Shown here piece by piece: positions 1 through 5,579 of a DNA stretch of 5,579 nucleotides. The stretch is taken from positions 1 to 5,579 of the forward strand of contig CALGWX010000071.1 in the NCBI GenBank assembly GCA_937936215.1. The letters run 5' to 3'. Within the stretch, counting starts at the first letter, position 1. Each line of letters begins with the position of its first letter. The notes under the pieces were generated by a model. That model ran no database searches. It saw nothing but the letters and a program-made list of their open reading frames with translations, and was not told where the DNA came from. A program made the translations under genes and the position numbers. The DNA is from an uncultured Burkholderiaceae bacterium (GTDB lineage: Bacteria > Pseudomonadota > Gammaproteobacteria > Burkholderiales > Burkholderiaceae_F).

Positions 1-153
1 GGCAACGCCCAGGTACTCGGGCGGCAACTCGAGGTTGAATCGGAGAGCAAACGCTGCGAGCCAGGCCGAGGCGACCAGCGCGAGGTCGGCACCCAACACG
101 GCGAATGGCTTGGGTGCCAGCGGGATGAAGCGCGGAGTCGGCATCCGGCTCAT
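1..153 (-). CDS. N-terminus of membrane-bound UDP-sugar 4,6-dehydratase (PglF/WbpM/CapD family), partial
   Basis: Reading the minus strand from an ATG at 153 gives 51 open codons to the window edge. Seen: a short basic/proline-containing leader, a hydrophobic segment at about residues 17-37 (probably the first transmembrane helix), then RFNLELPPEY at residues 38-47. Known: a first helix followed by an RFN...PPEY-like motif is typical of the amino end of large polysaccharide-biosynthesis dehydratases (PglF, WbpM, CapD; usually about 600-650 residues). These carry several N-terminal membrane helices before a cytoplasmic NAD(P)-binding domain that converts UDP-GlcNAc to UDP-4-keto-6-deoxy-GlcNAc. 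Inference: it supplies the substrate of the aminotransferase encoded at 956-2161. The catalytic domain lies outside the window, so function rests on the N-terminus and context. A second in-frame ATG at 144 could be the true start; neither has a clear Shine-Dalgarno. It is divergent from the acetyltransferase gene. Confidence 0.78.
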   Translation of the reverse strand, partial: MSRMPTPRFIPLAPKPFAVLGADLALVASAWLAAFALRFNLELPPEYLGVA

Positions 154-239
154 GCGTATGCCGCGCGAACGGTGCCCGTCGACCGCCGCTGCCACTCGCG
201 GCTGGAAGCCGCCGGCAAGCGGCCGGCTTTGGTGTGACA
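154..239. promoter_or_regulatory. Divergent intergenic region between dehydratase and acetyltransferase genes
   Basis: These 86 bases separate the outward-facing starts of the minus-strand dehydratase and the plus-strand acetyltransferase. Since transcripts must enter both genes from this side unless they read through antisense from the neighbours, promoters for one or both would be expected here. I see no convincing -35/-10 pair; the stretch is very GC-rich. A GGTG at 231-234 sits 5 nt before the ATG at 240 and could be a weak ribosome-binding site. The only other structure is the imperfect inverted repeat at 206-229. The regulatory role is inferred from gene orientation only. Confidence 0.4.
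206..229. repeat. Imperfect inverted repeat (possible stem-loop) upstream of the acetyltransferase
   Basis: AAGCCG (206-211) plus CCG (212-214) can pair with CGG (220-222) and CGGCTT (224-229). This leaves a one-base bulge at 223 and a five-base loop, GCAAG. The right arm ends 10 nt before the ATG at 240, so in the acetyltransferase mRNA it could form a hairpin just ahead of the start, or it could be an operator in DNA. Short GC-rich inverted repeats arise often by chance at this base composition, so function is uncertain. Confidence 0.3.
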
Positions 240-911
240 ATGGCGCTGGCCATGCCAGACCGCCCGCCAGGAATCGTGCTGTTCGGCGCCAGCGAGCACG
301 CGCGCGTCATCATCGATATCGCACGTTGCGCCGGCATCGACGTGCTCGCCGTCGTCGACGACGACCTCCGCAAGACCGAGGTGGCAGGCATCGCCGTGCT
401 CCACGATGTGGCCGAAGCGGCCCGGCGTTACGCGCAAAGCGGATGGTGCGTGGCCGTCGGCGACAACCACACCCGCGCCATCGTCGTCGAGCGTTTGCAG
501 GCGGTCCCGGCCGTGCGCTTCGCGACGGCGCTGGTCCATCCGGGCGCCATCGTCGCCGCCGACGTTCGCCTCGGTGAGGGCACTGTCGTCATGGCCGGGG
601 GAGTCATCAATCCAGGTACCACCGTTGGCCGCCACTGCATCGTCAACACCGGCGCGTGCGTTGACCATGACAACGTCCTGGAGGACTTCTGCTCCCTGGC
701 ACCTGGGGTCGTGACCGGCGGCCAGGTTCGTATCGGCAGTAGCAGCGCGATCGGTATCGGGGCCTGTGTGCGCCACGGTGTCAAAATTGGCGGTCACGTC
801 GTCGTTGGCGCCGGCGCCGTGGTCCTCGACGACCTGCCGCAGAGGTGCGTTGCCTTCGGCGTTCCCGCGCGCGTGATCCGCAGCCGGTCGCCGGGCGATC
901 CCTATCTTTAG
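240..911 (+). CDS. PglD/NeuD-like sugar O/N-acetyltransferase (left-handed beta-helix)
   Basis: Likely transfers acetyl from acetyl-CoA to the 4-amino group of a UDP-amino-dideoxy sugar, the last step to UDP-N,N'-diacetylbacillosamine, in the cytoplasm. Counting from the ATG at 240 (223 residues), an N-terminal nucleotide-sugar-binding domain opens with IVLFGASEHARV (about 12-23), the place of the G-x-G-G-H-A motif of PglD. From about residue 100 imperfect hexapeptide repeats form a left-handed beta-helix. ACVDHDN (139-145) holds His143, matching the catalytic base of PglD, and the GVPARVI ending (207-213) is typical of the family. Length matches the usual 200-220 residues. Start choice: GTG at 234, ATG at 240 and ATG at 252 are all in frame; 240 has a weak GGTG 5 nt upstream. 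It is transcribed against the flanking pathway genes and converges on the aminotransferase gene, with 44 bp between stops. The exact acceptor sugar is inferred from context; a sialic-acid-type NeuD role is less likely because no neu genes are present. Confidence 0.9.
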   Translation: MALAMPDRPPGIVLFGASEHARVIIDIARCAGIDVLAVVDDDLRKTEVAGIAVLHDVAEAARRYAQSGWCVAVGDNHTRAIVVERLQAVPAVRFATALVHPGAIVAADVRLGEGTVVMAGGVINPGTTVGRHCIVNTGACVDHDNVLEDFCSLAPGVVTGGQVRIGSSSAIGIGACVRHGVKIGGHVVVGAGAVVLDDLPQRCVAFGVPARVIRSRSPGDPYL

Positions 912-955
912 CCCGACCGACCTGCCCTCGCCGCGAGACACCGTCACCGCCTTCC
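912..955. other. Convergent intergenic gap, no clear terminator
   Basis: Forty-four bases lie between the facing stop codons of the acetyltransferase and the aminotransferase. A bidirectional terminator would be expected here. The only self-complementary element is CTCG-CCG-CGAG at 927-937, a 4-bp stem with no T-tract on either side, too weak to call an intrinsic terminator. Termination may be Rho-dependent or transcripts may overlap antisense. Confidence 0.35.
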
Positions 956-2161
956 TCAGTCGCCCGACGCGCGTGCCATGACCGCGCGAATGGTCTCTAC
1001 CGCCCGGTCGATCGCCTCGTCGGCGAGGGTCGGATGCACGAGGAACATCAGGCTGGTCTGCCCCAGTTCGCGCGCCACCGGTAGCGGCCGTTGCGGCCCC
1101 CAGCCCCGCTCGGCGAAGGCCCTTTCCAGGTAGATCTCACTGCATGAACCGACTGAGCAGGGAATGCCACGGGCGTTGATCTCTTCCATGATCCGGTCGC
1201 GGTTCCACTCGGGCGCGAGCCGCTCCGGGCGAACGAACGCATAGAACTTGTAGTAGGCGTGGCCAACCCCGCTTGGCGGCCGCGGCACCCGCAGCGCCGC
1301 AAGCTCGGCTAGCCCGGCAGCCATCCGTTCGGCCAGAGCACGCCGCCGCGCCACCCACGACGGCAGCTTTCGAAGCTGCACCCGCCCGATGGCCGCCTGC
1401 ATTTCCGTCAACCGCCAGTTGCTGCCGAAGCTGCCGGTCAGCCAGCGAAATCCGGGCGGATGCTGCTGGTGGTAGACAGCGTCATAGTCGCGGCCGATGT
1501 CCTTGAAGGCCCAGGCGCGTTTGTAAGCCCCCTCATCATCGAGCACCAGCATGCCGCCTTCGCCGCCGGTGGTGATGATCTTGTCCTGGCAAAAAGAGAA
1601 TGCCGCGGCGTGGCCGAACGATCCCACCGGCCGACCTTTGTACGTGGCGCCGTGCGCCTGCGCACAGTCTTCAATTACCACCAGCCCGCGCTCCTCGGCG
1701 AGGGCCATGATTTCGTCCATCGGGCAAGGCCACCCGGCCAGGTGCACGACCACCAGCCCGCGGGTGCGCGGCGTCAGCGCTGCGCGCAGGGTGGCCGCCG
1801 TGACGGTCTGACTGTCGCGGTCGACGTCAGCGACCACCGGCCGAGCGCCGCGCATCACCGCGCAGCTGGCCGAAGCGATATAGGTGCGGGCAGCGGTGAC
1901 GACCTCGTCGCCCGCACCGATGCCGAAGGCGTGCAGCGCGAGTTCCAGCGCCAGGGTGCCGTTGGCCACGGCGATGCCGTAGCGACGACCCGTGGCGGCG
2001 GCGTACTCCTGCTCGAAGAGCCGGCCCTGATCGCCGGTCCAATAGTTGACGCGACCACACTTGAGCACGCCGACGACCGCTGCGATCTCGTCGTCGGCGA
2101 AGTACGGCCAGTTTTCAAACTCGGCCGAGCCGTTCATTGCTTCAGGCCTTGCATCGGGCAT
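956..2161 (-). CDS. DegT/DnrJ/EryC1/StrS family PLP-dependent sugar aminotransferase (PglE-like)
   Basis: Predicted to transfer an amino group, usually from glutamate, to C4 of a UDP-4-keto-6-deoxy-HexNAc, giving the amino sugar used by the acetyltransferase encoded at 240-911. The 401-residue protein has family length and full fold-type I architecture. Seen: WPYFADDEI near residue 18; VNYWTGDQGRLFE (38-50); ANGT (66-69, cofactor phosphate region); IEDCAQAHGA (163-172) with Asp165 placed to contact the pyridine nitrogen; FSFCQDKIITTGGEGGM (188-204) with Lys194 as the Schiff-base lysine; a C-terminal GSCSEIYLERAF segment (338-349). All key residues are present. The start at 2161 has GGGAG 9 nt upstream and lies 4 nt after the stop of the phosphoglycosyl transferase, implying co-transcription. 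An alternative ATG at 2137 (residue 9) also has AAGG at good spacing and would match the shorter N-termini of relatives. The family assignment is secure; the sugar substrate is inferred from neighbours. Confidence 0.94.
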   Translation of the reverse strand: MPDARPEAMNGSAEFENWPYFADDEIAAVVGVLKCGRVNYWTGDQGRLFEQEYAAATGRRYGIAVANGTLALELALHAFGIGAGDEVVTAARTYIASASCAVMRGARPVVADVDRDSQTVTAATLRAALTPRTRGLVVVHLAGWPCPMDEIMALAEERGLVVIEDCAQAHGATYKGRPVGSFGHAAAFSFCQDKIITTGGEGGMLVLDDEGAYKRAWAFKDIGRDYDAVYHQQHPPGFRWLTGSFGSNWRLTEMQAAIGRVQLRKLPSWVARRRALAERMAAGLAELAALRVPRPPSGVGHAYYKFYAFVRPERLAPEWNRDRIMEEINARGIPCSVGSCSEIYLERAFAERGWGPQRPLPVARELGQTSLMFLVHPTLADEAIDRAVETIRAVMARASGD

Positions 2162-2165
2162 CCCT

Positions 2166-2765
2166 TCACTCTCCCGGTCGGCCGGTGAAGCGCTCGGCGG
2201 TGGCCGAGCCGGCGGCGGTGATGCCTTCGCGGCGGACGACCTGCCACACCGTCAGCCACAGGATCTTCAGGTCGAGCGCGAAAGACGCATGGTCGACGTA
2301 CCACACGTCGAGGTCGAACTTGCGCTCCCAGCTGATGGCGTTGCGGCCGTTGACTTGCGCCCAACCGGTCAGTCCCGGGCGCACCTCGTGACGGCGCCGC
2401 TGGTGGGCGTTGTAAAGGGGCAGGTATTCCATCAGAAGCGGGCGCGGGCCAACGAGGCTCATGTCGCCCACGAGCACGTTGTAAAGCTCCGGTAGTTCAT
2501 CGAGACTACTGGCGCGAAGGAATCGCCCAAACGGTGTCAGCCGTTCGGCGTCAGGCCGCAAACTCCCATCCGCTCTGCGGGCGTCGGTCATCGTGCGGAA
2601 CTTGTAGAGGCGGAACGGCCGGCCATGCAGCCCCGGCCGTTCCTGCACGAACAGCACCGGACGGCCCAGCCGCCAGCGCACAAGCACCGCGATCGCCGCA
2701 AGCAGCGGCGCCAGCAGGACCAGCGCAGAGGCGGCAGCCACGATATCGAAGGCGCGCTTAAGCAT
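2166..2765 (-). CDS. Small (PglC-type) monotopic polyprenyl-phosphate phosphoglycosyl transferase
   Basis: Initiates glycan assembly by moving a phospho-sugar from a UDP-sugar to undecaprenyl phosphate at the cytoplasmic face of the inner membrane. The 199-residue protein is only the bacterial sugar transferase core: one hydrophobic re-entrant segment at about residues 6-30 with a mid-helix proline (Pro20), then KFRTM (55-59), SSLDELPEL (86-94) with the Asp89-Glu90 catalytic dyad, VGPRPL (105-110) and RPGLTGWAQVNGRN (129-142). It lacks the extra four-helix N-terminal domain of WbaP/WcaJ enzymes, so it is the compact PglC form. The C-terminal GITAAGSATAERF stretch is like that of enzymes acting on bacillosamine or QuiNAc-type sugars. 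With the dehydratase, aminotransferase and acetyltransferase nearby, UDP-diNAcBac is the likely substrate (inference). The ATG at 2765 overlaps the end of the glycosyltransferase gene by 8 nt, suggesting translational coupling; only a weak GGAA precedes it. Confidence 0.94.
   Translation of the reverse strand: MLKRAFDIVAAASALVLLAPLLAAIAVLVRWRLGRPVLFVQERPGLHGRPFRLYKFRTMTDARRADGSLRPDAERLTPFGRFLRASSLDELPELYNVLVGDMSLVGPRPLLMEYLPLYNAHQRRRHEVRPGLTGWAQVNGRNAISWERKFDLDVWYVDHASFALDLKILWLTVWQVVRREGITAAGSATAERFTGRPGE
2171..2175 (-). promoter_or_regulatory. Ribosome-binding site of the aminotransferase gene
   Basis: On the minus strand GGGAG lies 9 nt before the ATG at 2161, inside the last codons of the phosphoglycosyl transferase gene. 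It supports 2161 as the start, though AAGG at 2150-2147 is equally well placed for the alternative ATG at 2137. Confidence 0.5.
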
Positions 2766-3939
2766 CGCGTTCCAATGCCGAGATGATCGCCGTGTTCACT
2801 TGGCGAACGTCGAATTCTGCCTCGACGATCGCGCGCGAGGCCGCGCCCATGCGCTGCAACTCAGCGCGCGACAGCCCGGCAAAGCGCTTCATCTCGAGGT
2901 AAAGCGCCTCGGCATCGGCTGGTGGCACCAGCGCGCCGTTGATGCCTGGCCGAACGGTCTCACGGCACCCCGGTGCATTGGTGGTGATGATCGGCCGGCC
3001 GACGGCCATCGCTTCGAGGACCGTGCGCGGCATGCCCTCGCGGTACGACGGCAATACGTACACGTGGCAAGCCGCAAGCCGCGGGCGCACATCTCGCACC
3101 GCGCCGTGCCAGCGCACGGCGCCTGAGGCGACTGCCGAGTTGATGCGAGTCACCGGCAAAGCTGCAGGATGATCTGCCTCGGCCGGACCAACCAAATCAA
3201 AAGTCAGTTCCGGCCACTCGGCCTTCAACCGTTCAGCCGCCTCGAGATACTCTCCCACACCCTTGTCGAGCAGCAGTCGGCCAATCAGCAAAAAGCGCGG
3301 CGGTCCGCTCGGCAGCGGCTTCTGCTCGTAGCGCTCCACATTGACGCCCGATCCCGCCACTCGACCAACGACCTGCCCCTTCCGAAGTAGCCGTCGATCG
3401 CGAAACGACCGCTCGTCGTCGCTGTTTTGGAACAGCACCACATCGGCGCGCCGAATTGCGAGGCGGTAGAGCACCCGCGCCATGCGCTGTAGCACTGACT
3501 GCGACTTCGAGCGCGGCGGGAGAAAGACGAAGCCGAGTCCAGTGATCAGCGCCACCTTGCGCGGCACGCCGGCGAGGGACGCGGCAATCAACCCGTAGAT
3601 CACTGGCTTGGCGGTATACGCGAGTAGCGCGTGTGGACGCTCCTCACGAAAGAGCCGCAGCAACGCGCGAAGCAGCGCGAGGTCGCGCAGCGGATGGGTT
3701 CCTGTCCGTTCCAGCGGCAGCACGGCACGGCGCACTCCCCAGCGAGCCAGCGCTTCATCGACCCATGCCGGTCCAGGCGGCGCCGCAGCGATAACCTGGT
3801 GGCCACGCGCCTTCAACGCCCGGAGCAGATCGCCACGGAAATTGACCAGTGACTCGGCCAGGCTGCCAAGAACCAGCACGCGGCGTGGCCCGGTCGCCAC
3901 TGCGGGCCGGCCGGGCCCATCAAAAATCGCGGAGGTCAC
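2758..3939 (-). CDS. GT4-family (GT-B fold) glycosyltransferase, PglA-like
   Basis: Predicted retaining glycosyltransferase that adds a sugar, likely a UDP-HexNAc donor, to the lipid-linked first sugar on the cytoplasmic side. Counting from the GTG at 3939 (393 residues), the N-terminal GT-B domain starts at RVLVLGSLAESLVNFRGDLL (20-39), followed by YTAKPVIYG (108-116) and ITGLGFVF (132-139). The C-terminal donor domain has LIGRLLLDKG (218-227) and EGMPRTVLE (301-309), the E-x7-E motif of GT4 enzymes. The pattern resembles PglA and related second-sugar transferases of O-antigen and N-glycan clusters. Start: the frame stays open to a TTG at 3969, but the GTG at 3939 forms a GTGA start/stop overlap with the upstream amidotransferase gene, so I prefer it; translation is probably coupled because no strong Shine-Dalgarno is seen. 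It overlaps the next gene by 8 nt. Donor and acceptor are inferred from context. Confidence 0.92.
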   Translation of the reverse strand: MTSAIFDGPGRPAVATGPRRVLVLGSLAESLVNFRGDLLRALKARGHQVIAAAPPGPAWVDEALARWGVRRAVLPLERTGTHPLRDLALLRALLRLFREERPHALLAYTAKPVIYGLIAASLAGVPRKVALITGLGFVFLPPRSKSQSVLQRMARVLYRLAIRRADVVLFQNSDDERSFRDRRLLRKGQVVGRVAGSGVNVERYEQKPLPSGPPRFLLIGRLLLDKGVGEYLEAAERLKAEWPELTFDLVGPAEADHPAALPVTRINSAVASGAVRWHGAVRDVRPRLAACHVYVLPSYREGMPRTVLEAMAVGRPIITTNAPGCRETVRPGINGALVPPADAEALYLEMKRFAGLSRAELQRMGAASRAIVEAEFDVRQVNTAIISALERDA

Positions 3940-5579
3940 GACGAGGGGCTGCTCACGCGCTCGAGCCAAGCCTGGAACATGAGGACGACCCAGAGCGGGT
4001 ACTGGTTCGAGCGTCGGCCGTCAAGGTGGTCGGCCCACGCGCGCGCCACCGGCTCGGGGGCAAAGTAGCCCTGCCGGCGCAACCTCGCCGGGTCGAGCAG
4101 GTGCTCGGCCCACTCGCGCAGCGGGCCGCGCAACCATTGGTCGATTGGCACGCCGAAGCCCATCTTCGGCCTATCAAACAGCTCGCGCGGCACGTATCGC
4201 GCCAGCACCTGCCGCAGCAGATGCTTGCCGCGCCCGTGACGTACCTTGTGCTCCACCGGCACCTGCCATGCAAACTCGACGACGCGGTGGTCGAGCAGCG
4301 GCACGCGCGTCTCGAGGCTCACCGCCATCGCCGCGCGGTCGACTTTCACCAGGATGTCGTCGGGCAGGTAGGTCACAAGGTCGAGGTAGGTCATCCGCTC
4401 CAGCGGCCGTTTCAGGCCTTCGAGCCCTTCGCGCCGCGTCAGCGCCGTGGACGGCTCGACTGCGTCCGGCACGACCTCAGAAGGAGCTGGCCACTGTGAG
4501 ATCAGCCGCCGGTATACGCTGTCCAGGTCCGCCTGCGCCAGAACGGCGGCGAGCTTGTGCGCCTTGTCCCCAGGGTTGGGCACCCGCAGCGCGCGCGGCA
4601 ACGCGAAGCGCAGCGCACCGAACACCTTGTCCCAGCTTCCGGTCGGCACCGCAAGAAGCGCCCGCACTCCCAAGCGGCGCAGCGGCAGCGGCACGAGCGA
4701 CAGCCACCGCCAAATGCGCTCGGCGACGAGATAGCGGTTATAGCCGCCGAACAACTCATCGCCTGCGTCCCCGGAAAGCGCCACCGCGACATGCTGGCGA
4801 GCCAACTGTGAGACGAGGAACGTCGGGATCTGGGAGGCGTCGGCGAACGGCTCGCAGTAGATGTCCGGCAGCCGCGGGATCACCTCGCGCGCCTGCGCCG
4901 GCGACACATACAGTTCCGTGTGGTGGGTGCCCAAATGAGCAGCGATGGCTCGGGCGTGGTTGGCCTCGTTGTATTCAGTCTCCTCGAAACCGATGGTGAA
5001 TGTATGCACCGGCCGCGAGCTTTGTGCCTGCATCAGCGCCACCACGGTCGAGCTGTCGATACCGCCCGAAAGGAAAGCACCGAGCGGCACATCGGCGACC
5101 ATCTGGCCGCGCACCGACCGGCGCAACAGCGCATCGAGTTCGTCAACCAGCACGGACTCCGGCTCGCGGCGCGGAGCACTTAAGCCCGCCAGCGCGGTTT
5201 CGAGCGCCGACCAGTAGGTTTCGAGGCGCGGCTGCGACGTGCCCGGCAAGAACTCCGCGAAGCACCCTGGAGCAAGCTTGGCCACGCCGCGATAGATGCT
5301 GTAAGGCGCGGGCACGTAGCCGTGCCGCGCATACAGCGCCAGCGCGCCGCGGTCAATCTCCCCCCGCCAAGCCGGATGCTTCCGCAGCGCCTTGAGCTCC
5401 GAGCCGAAGAGCAACGTGCCGCCGAAGATGCCGTAATAAAGCGGCTTCTCGCCAAGACGGTCGCGCGCCAGCGTCAGCCGCCTCTCGCGCCGGTCCCACA
5501 GCGCGAAGGCGAACATGCCAACGATCCGGCGCAGCGCCTGCGCCACGCCCCAAGCGGCGATCGCCTCCAGCAGCACCTC
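3936..5579 (-). CDS. asnB: Asparagine synthetase B-family glutamine-dependent amidotransferase, N-terminally cut by window edge
   Basis: Uses glutamine and ATP to amidate a carboxylate; classic members make asparagine, others modify uronic acids in surface glycans. The window holds 547 residues; the frame runs off the right edge at EVLLEAIAAWG, a motif near residue 90 of homologues. About 90 residues are therefore missing, including the catalytic Cys of the glutaminase domain; full length would be about 640. Numbering from the edge, GMFAFALWDR (21-30) and LGEKPLYYG (42-50) belong to the class II glutaminase domain. SGGIDSS (171-177) is the ATP pyrophosphate loop, followed by SGDAGDELFGGYNRY (269-283), LPDDILVKVDRAAM (405-418), LETRVPLLDH (422-431) and KMGFGVPIDQW (472-482). 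The synthetase motifs look intact. It ends in the GTGA overlap with the glycosyltransferase gene, so it belongs to the same transcription unit. Its place in a glycan operon argues for amidation of a sugar acid, but a plain AsnB is not excluded. Confidence 0.93.
   Translation of the reverse strand, partial: EVLLEAIAAWGVAQALRRIVGMFAFALWDRRERRLTLARDRLGEKPLYYGIFGGTLLFGSELKALRKHPAWRGEIDRGALALYARHGYVPAPYSIYRGVAKLAPGCFAEFLPGTSQPRLETYWSALETALAGLSAPRREPESVLVDELDALLRRSVRGQMVADVPLGAFLSGGIDSSTVVALMQAQSSRPVHTFTIGFEETEYNEANHARAIAAHLGTHHTELYVSPAQAREVIPRLPDIYCEPFADASQIPTFLVSQLARQHVAVALSGDAGDELFGGYNRYLVAERIWRWLSLVPLPLRRLGVRALLAVPTGSWDKVFGALRFALPRALRVPNPGDKAHKLAAVLAQADLDSVYRRLISQWPAPSEVVPDAVEPSTALTRREGLEGLKRPLERMTYLDLVTYLPDDILVKVDRAAMAVSLETRVPLLDHRVVEFAWQVPVEHKVRHGRGKHLLRQVLARYVPRELFDRPKMGFGVPIDQWLRGPLREWAEHLLDPARLRRQGYFAPEPVARAWADHLDGRRSNQYPLWVVLMFQAWLERVSSPSS

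Noticed and set aside
35..577. Plus-strand open frame of 180 codons at the left end
   Set aside because: Arg/Pro-rich, overlaps both the dehydratase N-terminus on the other strand and the acetyltransferase in another frame; no recognisable domain.
927..937. CTCG-CCG-CGAG hairpin between the convergent genes as a terminator
   Set aside because: Only a 4-bp stem and no T-tract on either strand; not enough for an intrinsic terminator.
150..947. Minus-strand open frame of 265 codons opposite the acetyltransferase gene
   Set aside because: Composition is dominated by Asp, Ala, His and Gly with no family motif, while the opposite strand encodes a clear hexapeptide acetyltransferase; it is a GC-driven antisense shadow.
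1460..2188. Plus-strand open frame of 242 codons opposite the aminotransferase gene
   Set aside because: The minus strand has a full, motif-complete aminotransferase; this frame shows no domain and is a shadow.
3931..3936. Perfect Shine-Dalgarno-like GGAGGT on the plus strand
   Set aside because: No start codon at usable distance and no credible plus-strand gene follows; it is the complement of glycosyltransferase codons.
3849..4499. Plus-strand open frame of 216 codons across the glycosyltransferase/amidotransferase junction
   Set aside because: No domain, spans two well-supported genes on the other strand.
4145..4999. Plus-strand open frame of 284 codons opposite the amidotransferase gene
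   Set aside because: Ala/Arg/Pro-rich low-complexity translation typical of antisense frames in GC-rich DNA; the minus strand encodes conserved AsnB motifs throughout.

Overview
The window is GC-rich (by eye about two thirds G+C) and densely coding. It reads as part of a surface-polysaccharide or glycoconjugate biosynthesis cluster of a high-GC Gram-negative bacterium, most likely a beta- or gammaproteobacterium. That taxonomic guess rests on base composition and on the gene families only; no rRNA or other marker is present. No mobile element, CRISPR array, tRNA or rRNA was seen.

Layout, right to left along the minus strand: (i) a class II glutamine-dependent asparagine-synthetase-family amidotransferase (3936-5579, N-terminus cut by the window edge); (ii) a GT4-type glycosyltransferase (2758-3939); (iii) a small monotopic phosphoglycosyl transferase of the PglC type (2166-2765); (iv) a DegT/DnrJ/EryC1/StrS PLP-dependent sugar aminotransferase (956-2161). 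These four genes are packed like one operon: GTGA start/stop overlap, 8-nt overlap, then a 4-nt gap. Next comes a plus-strand gene for a PglD/NeuD-like hexapeptide-repeat sugar acetyltransferase (240-911), convergent with the aminotransferase. At the left edge is the first 51 codons of another minus-strand gene (1-153). Its N-terminal membrane segment followed by an RFNLELPPEY motif identifies it as a membrane-bound UDP-sugar 4,6-dehydratase of the PglF/WbpM/CapD family.

Taken together, dehydratase, aminotransferase and acetyltransferase form the three-step route from UDP-GlcNAc to UDP-N,N'-diacetylbacillosamine (or a related 2,4-diamino-2,4,6-trideoxy sugar). The phosphoglycosyl transferase would load that sugar onto undecaprenyl phosphate, and the GT4 enzyme would add the second sugar. 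The asparagine-synthetase-like protein may amidate a uronic acid of the repeat unit rather than make asparagine. Whether the product is O-antigen, capsule, exopolysaccharide or a glycoprotein glycan cannot be decided here, because no flippase, polymerase, ligase or oligosaccharyltransferase lies in the window. The main oddity is the strand inversion of the acetyltransferase gene inside an otherwise co-directional pathway.
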